Part shown: positions 47,235 through 54,480 of the stretch, piece after piece
How positions within the stretch are numbered: the first letter of the stretch is position 1
Layout: each line of letters starts with the position of its first letter
NCBI RefSeq assembly: GCF_005217605.1
Contig: NZ_SZPX01000001.1
Location: forward strand, 310,001-374,000
Reading direction: 5' to 3'
DNA from: Sulfurimonas crateris
Lineage (GTDB): Bacteria; Campylobacterota; Campylobacteria; Campylobacterales; Sulfurimonadaceae
DNA length: 64,000 nt
Translations under genes and position numbers: made by a program
Notes under the pieces: model-generated
Seen by the model: the letters and a program-made list of their open reading frames with translations, nothing else
What the model was told of the DNA's origin: nothing
Database searches by the model: none

Positions 47235-47666
47235 TTAACTAACTTTTGAAGACGCATCTATTACGCTCTTGTAGATGCCTGAATTTTTCTTCATGGCATT
47301 AACCAGAGCATTAAACATAATGGAGTTTTTGCTCATCTCTGTTGTTTCAACATCAAGATCCACACTGTTGCCGTCATTTCTTGCCATATGCCCGTCTCTA
47401 AAGAATCTCTTTGGCATATATGAGCTCTTCTCATCCAAGAGCGGCAGATGCGCTCCGTCTGTTTGAGCCATCTGAAGCTTTGGAGTGTTTTTGTTTAAAA
47501 TTTGTGCTCTTTGCTCTGAGAGCGCATCTTCAAAACTTATATCTCTTGGTCTGTAAAAAGGAGTGTCCGCGTTTGCAATGTTTGAAGATATCATATCCTG
47601 ACGCATCGCTCTGTAGTCAAGCGCTTTTGCGGCAAGATGCTGTGAAGCTGAAACTTGTATGCTCAT
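47235..47666 (-). CDS. flgB: Flagellar basal-body rod protein FlgB
   Basis: 143 aa. KALDYRAMRQDMISSNIANADTPFYRPRDISFEDAL is the typical rod N-terminus, and the C-terminal heptad pattern (MFNALVNAMKKNSGIYKSVID) is present. AAGGAG about 8 nt before ATG. First gene of the sigma-54-driven rod operon. Confidence 0.95.
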   Translation of the reverse strand: MSIQVSASQHLAAKALDYRAMRQDMISSNIANADTPFYRPRDISFEDALSEQRAQILNKNTPKLQMAQTDGAHLPLLDEKSSYMPKRFFRDGHMARNDGNSVDLDVETTEMSKNSIMFNALVNAMKKNSGIYKSVIDASSKVS

Positions 47667-47698
47667 TGGGAACTCCTTTTATTTATTTGTAGTTCTAC

Positions 47699-47715
47699 AA
47701 GCAATTAAAGTTCCA
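47699..47715 (-). promoter_or_regulatory. Sigma-54 promoter of flgB-flgC-fliE
   Basis: TGGAACTTTAATTGCTT on the minus strand: GG and GC exactly 10 nt apart, and TTGC 4 nt after the 7-nt -24 element. This is the canonical -24/-12 arrangement. Predicted start near 47688, giving a roughly 22-nt leader. RpoN control of rod genes is known in Campylobacter. Confidence 0.85.
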
Positions 47716-47819
47716 AAATATATAACAAATCTATTTAAGCGTATATTAATGACATCTGCTTCATAATGTTCATTAAGGTTGCAAGAGTAACCCAAATTTT
47801 TTATCTACAAGGAGTTCTT

Positions 47820-48266
47820 ATGAAAAGAGCTGGTTTTACTATGATCGAGTTGATCTTTGTTATAGTTATTTTAGGTATTTTAAGTGCTGTTGCGCTTCCA
47901 AGATTGGTCGGTGTTGCAGAAGACGCAAGAATTGGAACTGTTGAGGCTTTCGTAGCGACTCTTAACAGAAGTGCCGGACCTACAATGTGGTCTAATACAA
48001 TGAGAAGTGCTACTCCTGGTTCAGTGGTAGGGCTTCAGCTAGAAGACTTTATTGATATTCCTGCAGGCATAACTATTGATGTTAATAATCTTGGTGGTTG
48101 TGGGGATAATGACAACAATACTTCTACCTTTAATGGTGGAGCTATAGCTACTGTTAATTCTTTAACTAATGTAGAGACTATATACTGTGAAGACGGTAAC
48201 GGTGTAGATGCACCAAGATTTAGTTTTGCAGAAAATGACTATAACTTGTCTGTACAAGCTAACTAG
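47820..48266 (+). CDS. Type IV pilin-like / pseudopilin protein
   Basis: 148 aa. Class III signal KRAG^FTMIELIFVIVILGILSAVALPRL with Gly before Phe+1 and Glu+5, as processed by a prepilin peptidase. The C-terminal half is Asn/Gly-rich with two Cys that could form a disulfide loop. AAGGAG 5 nt before ATG 47820; the longer frame to 47766 would break the signal. Probably part of a DNA-uptake or type II-like pseudopilus. Confidence 0.85.
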   Translation: MKRAGFTMIELIFVIVILGILSAVALPRLVGVAEDARIGTVEAFVATLNRSAGPTMWSNTMRSATPGSVVGLQLEDFIDIPAGITIDVNNLGGCGDNDNNTSTFNGGAIATVNSLTNVETIYCEDGNGVDAPRFSFAENDYNLSVQAN

Positions 48267-48278
48267 GGTTTATTTTCC

Positions 48279-48307
48279 CTCGTTCCCACGCTCCCGCGTG
48301 GGAATGC
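48279..48307 (+). repeat. REP-like palindrome, copy 1
   Basis: CTCGTTCCCACG...CGTGGGAATGC, a 29-nt imperfect palindrome immediately after the first pilin-like gene. Its form matches a widespread bacterial REP type, as I recall. Confidence 0.8.
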
Positions 48308-48371
48308 ATATAAAAGTAGTTATTTTTAAGTTATTTTCGAATGATTTTAAAATTATTACTCAAGGTTTGTT

Positions 48372-48788
48372 ATGAAATTTTCTCGCGCTTTTACTATTAT
48401 AGAACTTGTTTTTGTCATAGTAGTTTTAGGCATACTTATGAGTATAGCCCTGCCTAAGTTAAGCGATACTGTTGTACAGGCTGATATTGCAAAAGGGCGT
48501 GGTGATGTTGCGACCATCCGCTCTGCTATAGCAAATGAGAGAAAAAGCAACGTGATAAGAGGAAGTGCATCTTATCCAACTACGCTTGATGACGCTACCG
48601 GACTTTTTGGTGCAATTCTGACATACCCGATGACAAATAGTGCTACCTCAGGCAATTGGAATAAGACAGCTGACAATCAATATAGATTTTATATCGGTTC
48701 TACGCCAACGACTTTTACATATGATCCTGATACTGGAATATTTACGTGTACGTCTGGCTCCAATAACTGCGACGATTTAGTTGATTGA
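48372..48788 (+). CDS. Second type IV pilin-like / pseudopilin protein
   Basis: 138 aa. Signal SRA^FTIIELVFVIVVLGILMSIALPKL with Glu+5 but Ala instead of Gly at -1, which some prepilin peptidases tolerate. C-terminal Cys pair (FTCTSGSNNCDD). Bracketed by REP-like palindromes in the same orientation. A paralogue of the preceding gene; likely a minor pseudopilin. Confidence 0.8.
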   Translation: MKFSRAFTIIELVFVIVVLGILMSIALPKLSDTVVQADIAKGRGDVATIRSAIANERKSNVIRGSASYPTTLDDATGLFGAILTYPMTNSATSGNWNKTADNQYRFYIGSTPTTFTYDPDTGIFTCTSGSNNCDDLVD

Positions 48789-48802
48789 TATTTATTTTCT
48801 AT

Positions 48803-48884
48803 CTCGTTCCCACGGTCTACGTGGGAATGCAGAGCATGTCAGTAATTTAAAATAGAGACTCCCACGCAGGAGCATGGGAGCGAG
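48803..48884. repeat. REP-like palindromes, copies 2 and 3 (inverted pair)
   Basis: Copy 2 (48803-48830) has the same orientation as copy 1. Copy 3 (48857-48884) is inverted, so the two form a BIME-like pair. Copy 3 ends 9 nt before the priA TTG start, and its GGGAG may act as part of the ribosome binding region. Confidence 0.78.
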
Positions 48885-48893
48885 ATAAAAAAA

Positions 48894-50741
48894 TTGAACT
48901 ACTACAACATAACACTCCTTAACTCTCCGTTAGATGCCTTTACCTACCAAAGCCAAAATACCATAGATATCGGCACAAAAGTAAAAGTAAAATTTAGAAA
49001 CAGGGAAGTTTATGGGGTTGTGCTTGCCTCATGTAAAGAGCCCGATTTTAAAACAAGCGATATATTAGAGATCAGCGACTCCATCTACTCACAAAAACAG
49101 ATCTCCCTTGCCAGATTTATCTCAACTTACTATTTTTGTTCACTTGGGGAAGCGTTTGGGGTTATGTTGCCTTATGAGTCTGGTGTGCATTCCCACGCGG
49201 AGCATGGGAACGAGAGAGTGTTACCGCAGATAACTCTTTCAACCAAACAAAACGAAGCACTGGAATTTTTGAAAAAGCACAAAACTGCACTCCTCTTTGG
49301 CGATACGGGAAGCGGAAAAACAGAGATATATATGAAGTACTTTGAAGAGATGATGGAGCAGAAGAAGCGCTCTATATTTCTTATGCCAGAAATTTCTCTT
49401 ACTCCACAGATGAACCAGAGACTCCATAAGCATTTTGGGGATGCAGTCGTTATGTGGCACTCAAAGCTCACACCAAAACAGAAAAAAGAGTCTCTGAGAA
49501 AAATTCATGACGGAAGTGCGAAGATTATAGCAGGTCCTCGTTCTGCGCTGTTTCTGCCAGTGAAAGATTTAGGGCTGATAGTCGTAGATGAGGAGCATGA
49601 TGAGAGCTATAAATCATCTTCACGCCCTCGTTACAATGCAAGAGATATTGCCATCTATATGGGAAAAATATATGATGTTGGCGTTGTTTTGGGAAGTGCT
49701 ACGCCGAGTTTGACGACCTATGTAAAGTTTCCACATTTTAGACTTAGAGGCGGGCACTTTAGCTCTAAAAAAGAGTTTTTGTATGAGCGTTCAAGCGAAA
49801 AACTCTCGCCCATCATACTGAATAGTCTGCAAAAAACGCTAGAAGCAAAAGAGCAGGCGATACTTTTTCTGCCTACTCGTGCAAACTTCAAGTATCTTAT
49901 CTGCTCTGATTGCGGGCATACATATAAGTGCGAATTTTGCAGTGTCGGGATGAGCATTCATCATAAAACGAGGTCTATAAATTGCCACTACTGCAACTTT
50001 GCTCTCTCAATCCCGCAGGAGTGTTCGGAGTGTAAAAGCCCGAATCTTATAAGTTCAAGACTTGGGACGGCGGAGGTTGTAAAAGAGATACAGAGTGAGT
50101 TTGATGAGGTAAATGTAGAGCAGTTTGACAGAGATGTCATTACAACAGCAAACAAGCTAAAGGAGGCACTAAAACGATTTAACGACAAAGAGATAGATAT
50201 ACTTGTCGGAACGCAGATGATAAGCAAGGGGCATGATTATCATGGCGTCTCTTTAGCCGTTGTTTTAGGGCTTGACAATATGCTAAATATGAGTGATTAC
50301 AGAGCAAGAGAAAAGGCGCTCTCCACACTTGTTCAAGTAGCTGGAAGAAGTGGGAGAAAAGAGAGTGCAAAAGTGCTTGTTCAAACATTCAACGAAGATT
50401 TTTTTAATGCATACATAGAGAGATATGAAGATTTTTTAGAGGATGAGAAAGAGTACAGAAAAGAGCTCTATCCGCCCTATAAAAAATTGTGCCGTATTCT
50501 CTTTTCACACAAAAACGGCATTAAAGCAAGCGAAGCTATGCAACAGATGCAAGAGTCTTTAAGAAGGTTTTCAAATGTAGAGATAGTCGGGTTTGGAAAG
50601 TGCGGCATTGAGCGGGTTGCCGATAAGTACAGATTTGAGATACTTCTGCGTTCAGATAAAAGCACCGATATCATTAAAGCTATTTCTGCATGTAAGAACA
50701 CTATGGCAGAAGTAGATATGGACCCTATCGAATTTGGCTGA
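48894..50741 (+). CDS. priA: Primosomal replication restart helicase PriA
   Basis: 615 aa. Superfamily 2 helicase restarting stalled forks. Seen: Walker A GDTGSGKTEIY, DEEH, GSATPSL, the zinc-binding cysteines (CSDCGHTYKCEFC...CHYCNFAL...CSECKSP) and motif VI QVAGRSGR. TTG start at 48894 has no clear SD apart from GGGAG inside a REP palindrome. Residues about 98-107 (HSHAEHGNER) are encoded by a REP-like element. Overlaps the Nudix remnant by 17 nt. Confidence 0.92.
   Translation: MNYYNITLLNSPLDAFTYQSQNTIDIGTKVKVKFRNREVYGVVLASCKEPDFKTSDILEISDSIYSQKQISLARFISTYYFCSLGEAFGVMLPYESGVHSHAEHGNERVLPQITLSTKQNEALEFLKKHKTALLFGDTGSGKTEIYMKYFEEMMEQKKRSIFLMPEISLTPQMNQRLHKHFGDAVVMWHSKLTPKQKKESLRKIHDGSAKIIAGPRSALFLPVKDLGLIVVDEEHDESYKSSSRPRYNARDIAIYMGKIYDVGVVLGSATPSLTTYVKFPHFRLRGGHFSSKKEFLYERSSEKLSPIILNSLQKTLEAKEQAILFLPTRANFKYLICSDCGHTYKCEFCSVGMSIHHKTRSINCHYCNFALSIPQECSECKSPNLISSRLGTAEVVKEIQSEFDEVNVEQFDRDVITTANKLKEALKRFNDKEIDILVGTQMISKGHDYHGVSLAVVLGLDNMLNMSDYRAREKALSTLVQVAGRSGRKESAKVLVQTFNEDFFNAYIERYEDFLEDEKEYRKELYPPYKKLCRILFSHKNGIKASEAMQQMQESLRRFSNVEIVGFGKCGIERVADKYRFEILLRSDKSTDIIKAISACKNTMAEVDMDPIEFG
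49187..49214 (-). repeat. REP-like palindrome, copy 4, inside priA
   Basis: GCATTCCCACG...CATGGGAACGAG, the same 28-nt palindrome type as copies 1-3, in the inverted orientation. It is translated in frame within the PriA N-terminal domain, just before the helicase core. Confidence 0.82.
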
Positions 50742-50939
50742 TGTTGTCAAAGAACCAGTAAAACGCCATCATTACTCCTGTCGTCTTTTGATAGCTCTCA
50801 TTAAACATAAACTCTTTTGCCTCTTTGGTCGGAATGTAGATAACCTCTATATCTTCATCATCTAATCCGCCTCCATCGTTTACCCTCATAGAATCATCAC
50901 ACTCGGCATAGTAGAGAGTTTGAAAGGTTGTGTTGGCAT
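50725..50939 (-). pseudogene. Nudix hydrolase remnant, C-terminal part
   Basis: About 70 codons (FQTLYYAECDDSMRVNDGGGLDDEDIEVIYIPTKEAKEFMFN...) matching the C-terminus of ADP-ribose/sugar-nucleotide pyrophosphatases of the Nudix family. No start or Nudix box precedes it. The N-terminal part lies at 52170-52355 on the same strand, beyond the fic gene. Confidence 0.75.
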
Positions 50940-50968
50940 AAATATTAAATTTACTTGATATGGGAAGA

Positions 50969-51009
50969 TGATACAATTTAAAGCCATAAATGTATCAAAA
51001 AATGATACA
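50969..51009. promoter_or_regulatory. Operator-like TGATACA repeats at the fic promoter
   Basis: TGATACA (50969-50975), its inverse TGTATCA (50991-50997) and TGATACA (51003-51009). The last one overlaps the TACAAT -10 box (51006-51011), itself exactly 6 nt before the fic ATG. The arrangement suggests repression, possibly by the Fic protein's own C-terminal helix-turn-helix. Confidence 0.6.
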
Positions 51010-51017
51010 ATAAATTC

Positions 51018-52151
51018 ATGAAAACAGATCAAAGCACAGCTTCTTTAGAAAATGAATTAAAATGGATATGGCAGAGCAGTAACTTTCCAAATTTTACTTA
51101 TGATAATGTCAATCTTGATAGTCTGACTTATAAGTTTGGTCAGCTTAAGATGGTAGAGAATTTTATGAATCGGAGCGATTCAAATGAATTGCTACTTGAG
51201 GTACTTCTTGATGAGGCAATAGCAACATCCGCTATTGAAGGGGAAATACTTCAAAGATCATCGGTTCGTTCATCTATCAATAAGCTTTTAAAACTTGGAC
51301 TTGAAGATGATTATAGTTATACCGTACAATCTGATAATCTAATAGAGATACTCATAGATGCAAAATCAAATAAAGAGCCATTAACTAAAAAAAGATTATC
51401 TGCATGGCATAAAGCACTTTTTCCTACAGGAAGCTCAGGATTAAGAGATATCACAATAGGCGCATACAGAAATGATGCCCAAGATATGCAAATAGTATCT
51501 GGTCCTTGGGAAAAAGAGAAAACTCACTACATAGCACCACCATCAAGTAGTATAGATAGACTCATGGAAGATTTTTTAAAATGGCTCAACACTAAAGATG
51601 AACAAAACAGTATCTATAAAGCTATAGTAGCTCATCTTTACTTTGTACTAATACACCCATTTGACGATGGAAACGGAAGAATCGCTAGAGCCATAACTGA
51701 TTATGTACTAGCTGGGTCAAATTTGGCAAATGCAAAGTTTTATTCTATCTCTACCATTATTTATAAAAATAGAAAAGAGTACTATGATGTTCTGGATTAT
51801 GTTTGTAAAAATACAAATCAAGATATTACACTATGGATAGAATGGTTTGTAAAACTTCTTGAAATATCTATCGATGAAACCCTTCAAAAAGTCGAAGTAG
51901 TACAAACAAAAGCAAAGTTTTGGGATAAACACAGAGCTGAAAAATTAAATGACAGACAAAAAAAAGTGATACTCAAAATGCTCTCATATCTTCCAGAAAA
52001 ATTTGAAGGTGGTATGAGGGTAAATAAATATATGAGCTTAACCAAATCCCAAAGACTCACAGCTAGTAGGGATATAGCAGATTTAGTTCAAAAAGGAATC
52101 TTTGAGAGTTTTGGAAAAGGTCGGGGTGTATATTATGAACTTAAAATATAA
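51018..52151 (+). CDS. Fic-domain protein with N-terminal inhibitory helix and C-terminal winged helix
   Basis: 377 aa. The N-terminus (residues 1-90, LKWIWQSSNFPNF) resembles the DUF4172 Fic-associated domain and holds the inhibitory motif T70-S-A-I-E74-G75, so class II autoinhibition is expected. The Fic core has the full catalytic motif HPFDDGNGRIAR (H213), implying AMPylation of an unknown target. The C-terminal part (about 315-377) reads as a winged helix. Accessory gene: it occupies the gap in a broken Nudix gene, lacks an SD and has operator-like repeats. Confidence 0.88.
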   Translation: MKTDQSTASLENELKWIWQSSNFPNFTYDNVNLDSLTYKFGQLKMVENFMNRSDSNELLLEVLLDEAIATSAIEGEILQRSSVRSSINKLLKLGLEDDYSYTVQSDNLIEILIDAKSNKEPLTKKRLSAWHKALFPTGSSGLRDITIGAYRNDAQDMQIVSGPWEKEKTHYIAPPSSSIDRLMEDFLKWLNTKDEQNSIYKAIVAHLYFVLIHPFDDGNGRIARAITDYVLAGSNLANAKFYSISTIIYKNRKEYYDVLDYVCKNTNQDITLWIEWFVKLLEISIDETLQKVEVVQTKAKFWDKHRAEKLNDRQKKVILKMLSYLPEKFEGGMRVNKYMSLTKSQRLTASRDIADLVQKGIFESFGKGRGVYYELKI

Positions 52152-52169
52152 GGTGTTAACTGAATAAGT

Positions 52170-52355
52170 TTATGCACGAAGCTGCTTTACAAGAACAAAA
52201 GCATCTTTTTCTCTGTGCCAAAGCAAAATGGCAACACTGTCATGCGTCACAACGGCTTCCCATTTTCTGCTGATCCCTTTGGCAGAGTAGTTTATTAAAA
52301 TGGGTTTTACGAAATTTGGTTCTTTAAGAGTTTGAACCCGTTCTATCTTGTACAC
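52170..52355 (-). pseudogene. Nudix hydrolase remnant, N-terminal part
   Basis: 61 codons from GTG 52355 (GGAG 6 nt upstream) to a TAA directly after KQLRA. The sequence YKIERVQTLKEPNFVKPILINYSAKG...WEAVVTHDSVAILLWHREKDAFVLVKQLR is the typical N-terminus of a Nudix ADP-ribose pyrophosphatase. The Nudix box and the rest of the middle are gone. Overlaps the upstream M23 gene by 32 nt, so it is still transcribed with it. Confidence 0.78.
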
Positions 52356-53532
52356 ATAGCTCTCCGTTATAAAAGTAGCAGACACTCTGCGGTGCACCGA
52401 CTCTTGCAAATTTTGTCTCATTTGCAATATGCAGATTTATGCTCTCGTCATAGTTTGATTTTAGCTGCAGAAATGCTGTTTTTTCCTTGCCCGAGAGTTT
52501 TTTGGTTGCAACTTGAACTACGCGAAGAGGATCAATGGCTCGGTTGTTTTTATATAGTCCAAAATGGAGATGCGGACCGGTTGAGAGCCCGGTACTTCCG
52601 ACATAACCGATGATCTGACCCTTTTTTACATAAGAGCCTTTTCTAATACCTTTTCTAAATGAGCTTTGATGTGCATATAGACTCATATAGCCATCTTCAT
52701 GTTGAACTTTTATCAGTTTGCCATACCCTCTTGTTTCTCCTATAAAGATGACTCTTCCGCTTCCTGCAGCTGCGATTGGAGTGCCTCTTGAAGCAGCATA
52801 ATCAACTCCCAAATGGGCACGATATTTTTTCAAAACAGGATGAAATCTTCTTTTTGTAAAGCGTGAAGATATTCTAGCTCCTCTTACCGGATTGCCAAGC
52901 AGAAAACCCTCTATCTCTTTTGCATCTTCATTATAAAATCTGCCGTCGTCATTTAAGTAGATGTAGTGCTTTTTGCCTCTCATCTCTATCATTGCGGCTT
53001 TTAGTGTCGGCATGGAGAATGGCTTTCCAAGACGATATTTCTGCTCATATATCATCGCCAATGTATCACCTTTGCGAAGGTCTCTTTTGAAGTTTAGCGA
53101 GTGTTTAAAGCTTGAGACAAAAATGGTTGCAAGTTTAACAGAACCCGTCTCTTTTATAATGTCAAGATATGGTGAGTGCTCTATTTTTAGGGTAAATGCC
53201 TCGACTCTTGTCTCGCTGATTATAGGCAGCGTCTCAAAAAAGTACTCAGCGTTATTTTTGTAGATGTGGATCTGCAACTCATCATTTAGAGGTATAAAAA
53301 CTTGAGAAATTTCCCCGTTTTTCTCTTTTGATATCTGGTAGTGAACGCCTGAATAGATCTCTTCGGTAAGTTGTTGCTCATCTTCATCCAAGTTGTAGTA
53401 GAGCGGTTTTAGCGGAAGGGAGTTCTTCTCTAAAAACATAAGGTATGTCTCGCCGTTGTTCCAGCGGTAAGTCTCGACCTGTGCCCCAAAAAGGGATGTT
53501 GCAAATATAAAAAATATAAAAAATCGTCTCAT
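52324..53532 (-). CDS. M23-family peptidoglycan endopeptidase
   Basis: 402 aa. Signal peptide MRRFFIFFIFATSLFGA, a long N-terminal domain, then the M23 core: HLGVDYAASRGTPI (zinc His and Asp) and HLHFGLYKN, with the other catalytic His in YMSLYAHQ. Cuts peptide cross-links in the periplasm; relatives in Campylobacter and Helicobacter (Pgp3/Csd types) set helical cell shape. ATG 53532 is chosen since a longer frame has only TTG. Divergent from the PgbA-like gene. Confidence 0.88.
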   Translation of the reverse strand: MRRFFIFFIFATSLFGAQVETYRWNNGETYLMFLEKNSLPLKPLYYNLDEDEQQLTEEIYSGVHYQISKEKNGEISQVFIPLNDELQIHIYKNNAEYFFETLPIISETRVEAFTLKIEHSPYLDIIKETGSVKLATIFVSSFKHSLNFKRDLRKGDTLAMIYEQKYRLGKPFSMPTLKAAMIEMRGKKHYIYLNDDGRFYNEDAKEIEGFLLGNPVRGARISSRFTKRRFHPVLKKYRAHLGVDYAASRGTPIAAAGSGRVIFIGETRGYGKLIKVQHEDGYMSLYAHQSSFRKGIRKGSYVKKGQIIGYVGSTGLSTGPHLHFGLYKNNRAIDPLRVVQVATKKLSGKEKTAFLQLKSNYDESINLHIANETKFARVGAPQSVCYFYNGELCVQDRTGSNS

Positions 53533-53646
53533 AAATATAACCGTAAATGTAAAATTTTTCAAAATAATTTTAAAACTCTAACAAAATTTGCCTTAGTGTG
53601 AGGTTTGTTTGCTATAATCGCACTATATTAACTATAAAGTAGAAAA

Positions 53647-54480
53647 ATGAAGCAGATAGTTGTCCTTTTAATTGTAGCCTTAGAGCTTTTTGGAGTTGTT
53701 GTAAAATCCCCTGTTATTGGAATAAATGAGGATGCAACAGAAGTTACGATCGAGATTGAAAAGATCGATGTTGGGGTGAGCGGTTTTATCGTTCACGGGA
53801 TCGATGGAGAGCATACTACCATCTTAAAAAATGCCGTAGTGAAGAGTTTTGATGAGAAGAGCAAAACTGCAAAAGTAGCTATCAGCGAATTTAATGCACT
53901 AAGCAGCAGCGCCCTGCCAAGCGGAAGATGGGATGTTAAAGTCGGTGATACGGCTGTTTTGGCTTTTGGTTATACAAGAGCTCTTCTTATTGCTCCAAAC
54001 GAAGATATATACTACAGAGTGACAAAAAGTTCAAATGTTCAGTGGATACATCCGGACATTTTTGCTACTGTTCTATCGTTTAACGGACACCCCACGCCAC
54101 TTAGAAGTGATTTTACCCAGATGAGCAAAATCTCGTCTGTGGGCTTGGTTTTTATCTATCTGGATGAGAGAGTCTATACGCTAGATGCAAAAAGCTTTAA
54201 AATATTGGCTATTACGGATGCAAAACTAGAGCAAAAAGAGGTAAACCTTCCTTTTTATATGAGAGTCCCTGAAATTGATGCCAATTGGTGGGGAGAGGGA
54301 AGTGACGAGCTCGAAGAGTATGAGCCTCACTACTATGAACTGATGGTAAAAGCAAATCCAGCTAACAAAGAGCTTTATGAGATAGTAAAAAGCGGCGGTG
54401 AAAAACTAGAAGATATAGTTGAAGAATTTGATTTTGAAGGGAAAAAAGATGATAGAAAAAAAACATTTGGACTATTTTAA
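53647..54480 (+). CDS. PgbA N-terminal-domain protein (periplasmic, unknown role)
   Basis: 277 aa. Signal peptide MKQIVVLLIVALELFG; beta-rich domain known from Helicobacter plasminogen-binding PgbA N-terminus, with the acidic tail missing the Lys-rich end of PgbA. A free-living relative is unlikely to bind plasminogen. Promoter TATAAT near 53614. The 3' end overlaps glcD by 32 nt. Same order as in Campylobacter (M23, this gene, glcD, yihY). Confidence 0.75.
   Translation: MKQIVVLLIVALELFGVVVKSPVIGINEDATEVTIEIEKIDVGVSGFIVHGIDGEHTTILKNAVVKSFDEKSKTAKVAISEFNALSSSALPSGRWDVKVGDTAVLAFGYTRALLIAPNEDIYYRVTKSSNVQWIHPDIFATVLSFNGHPTPLRSDFTQMSKISSVGLVFIYLDERVYTLDAKSFKILAITDAKLEQKEVNLPFYMRVPEIDANWWGEGSDELEEYEPHYYELMVKANPANKELYEIVKSGGEKLEDIVEEFDFEGKKDDRKKTFGLF

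Noticed and set aside
48279-49214. CRISPR array
   Set aside because: The repeats are palindromes in mixed orientation with irregular spacing, one inside a gene; no cas genes nearby.
51018-52151. Classical two-gene Fic toxin-antitoxin module
   Set aside because: No separate antitoxin frame flanks the gene; the inhibitory helix is inside the protein itself.
53647-54480. Plasminogen-binding virulence role
   Set aside because: Only the N-terminal domain of PgbA is shared; the Lys-rich C-terminus needed for plasminogen binding is absent.
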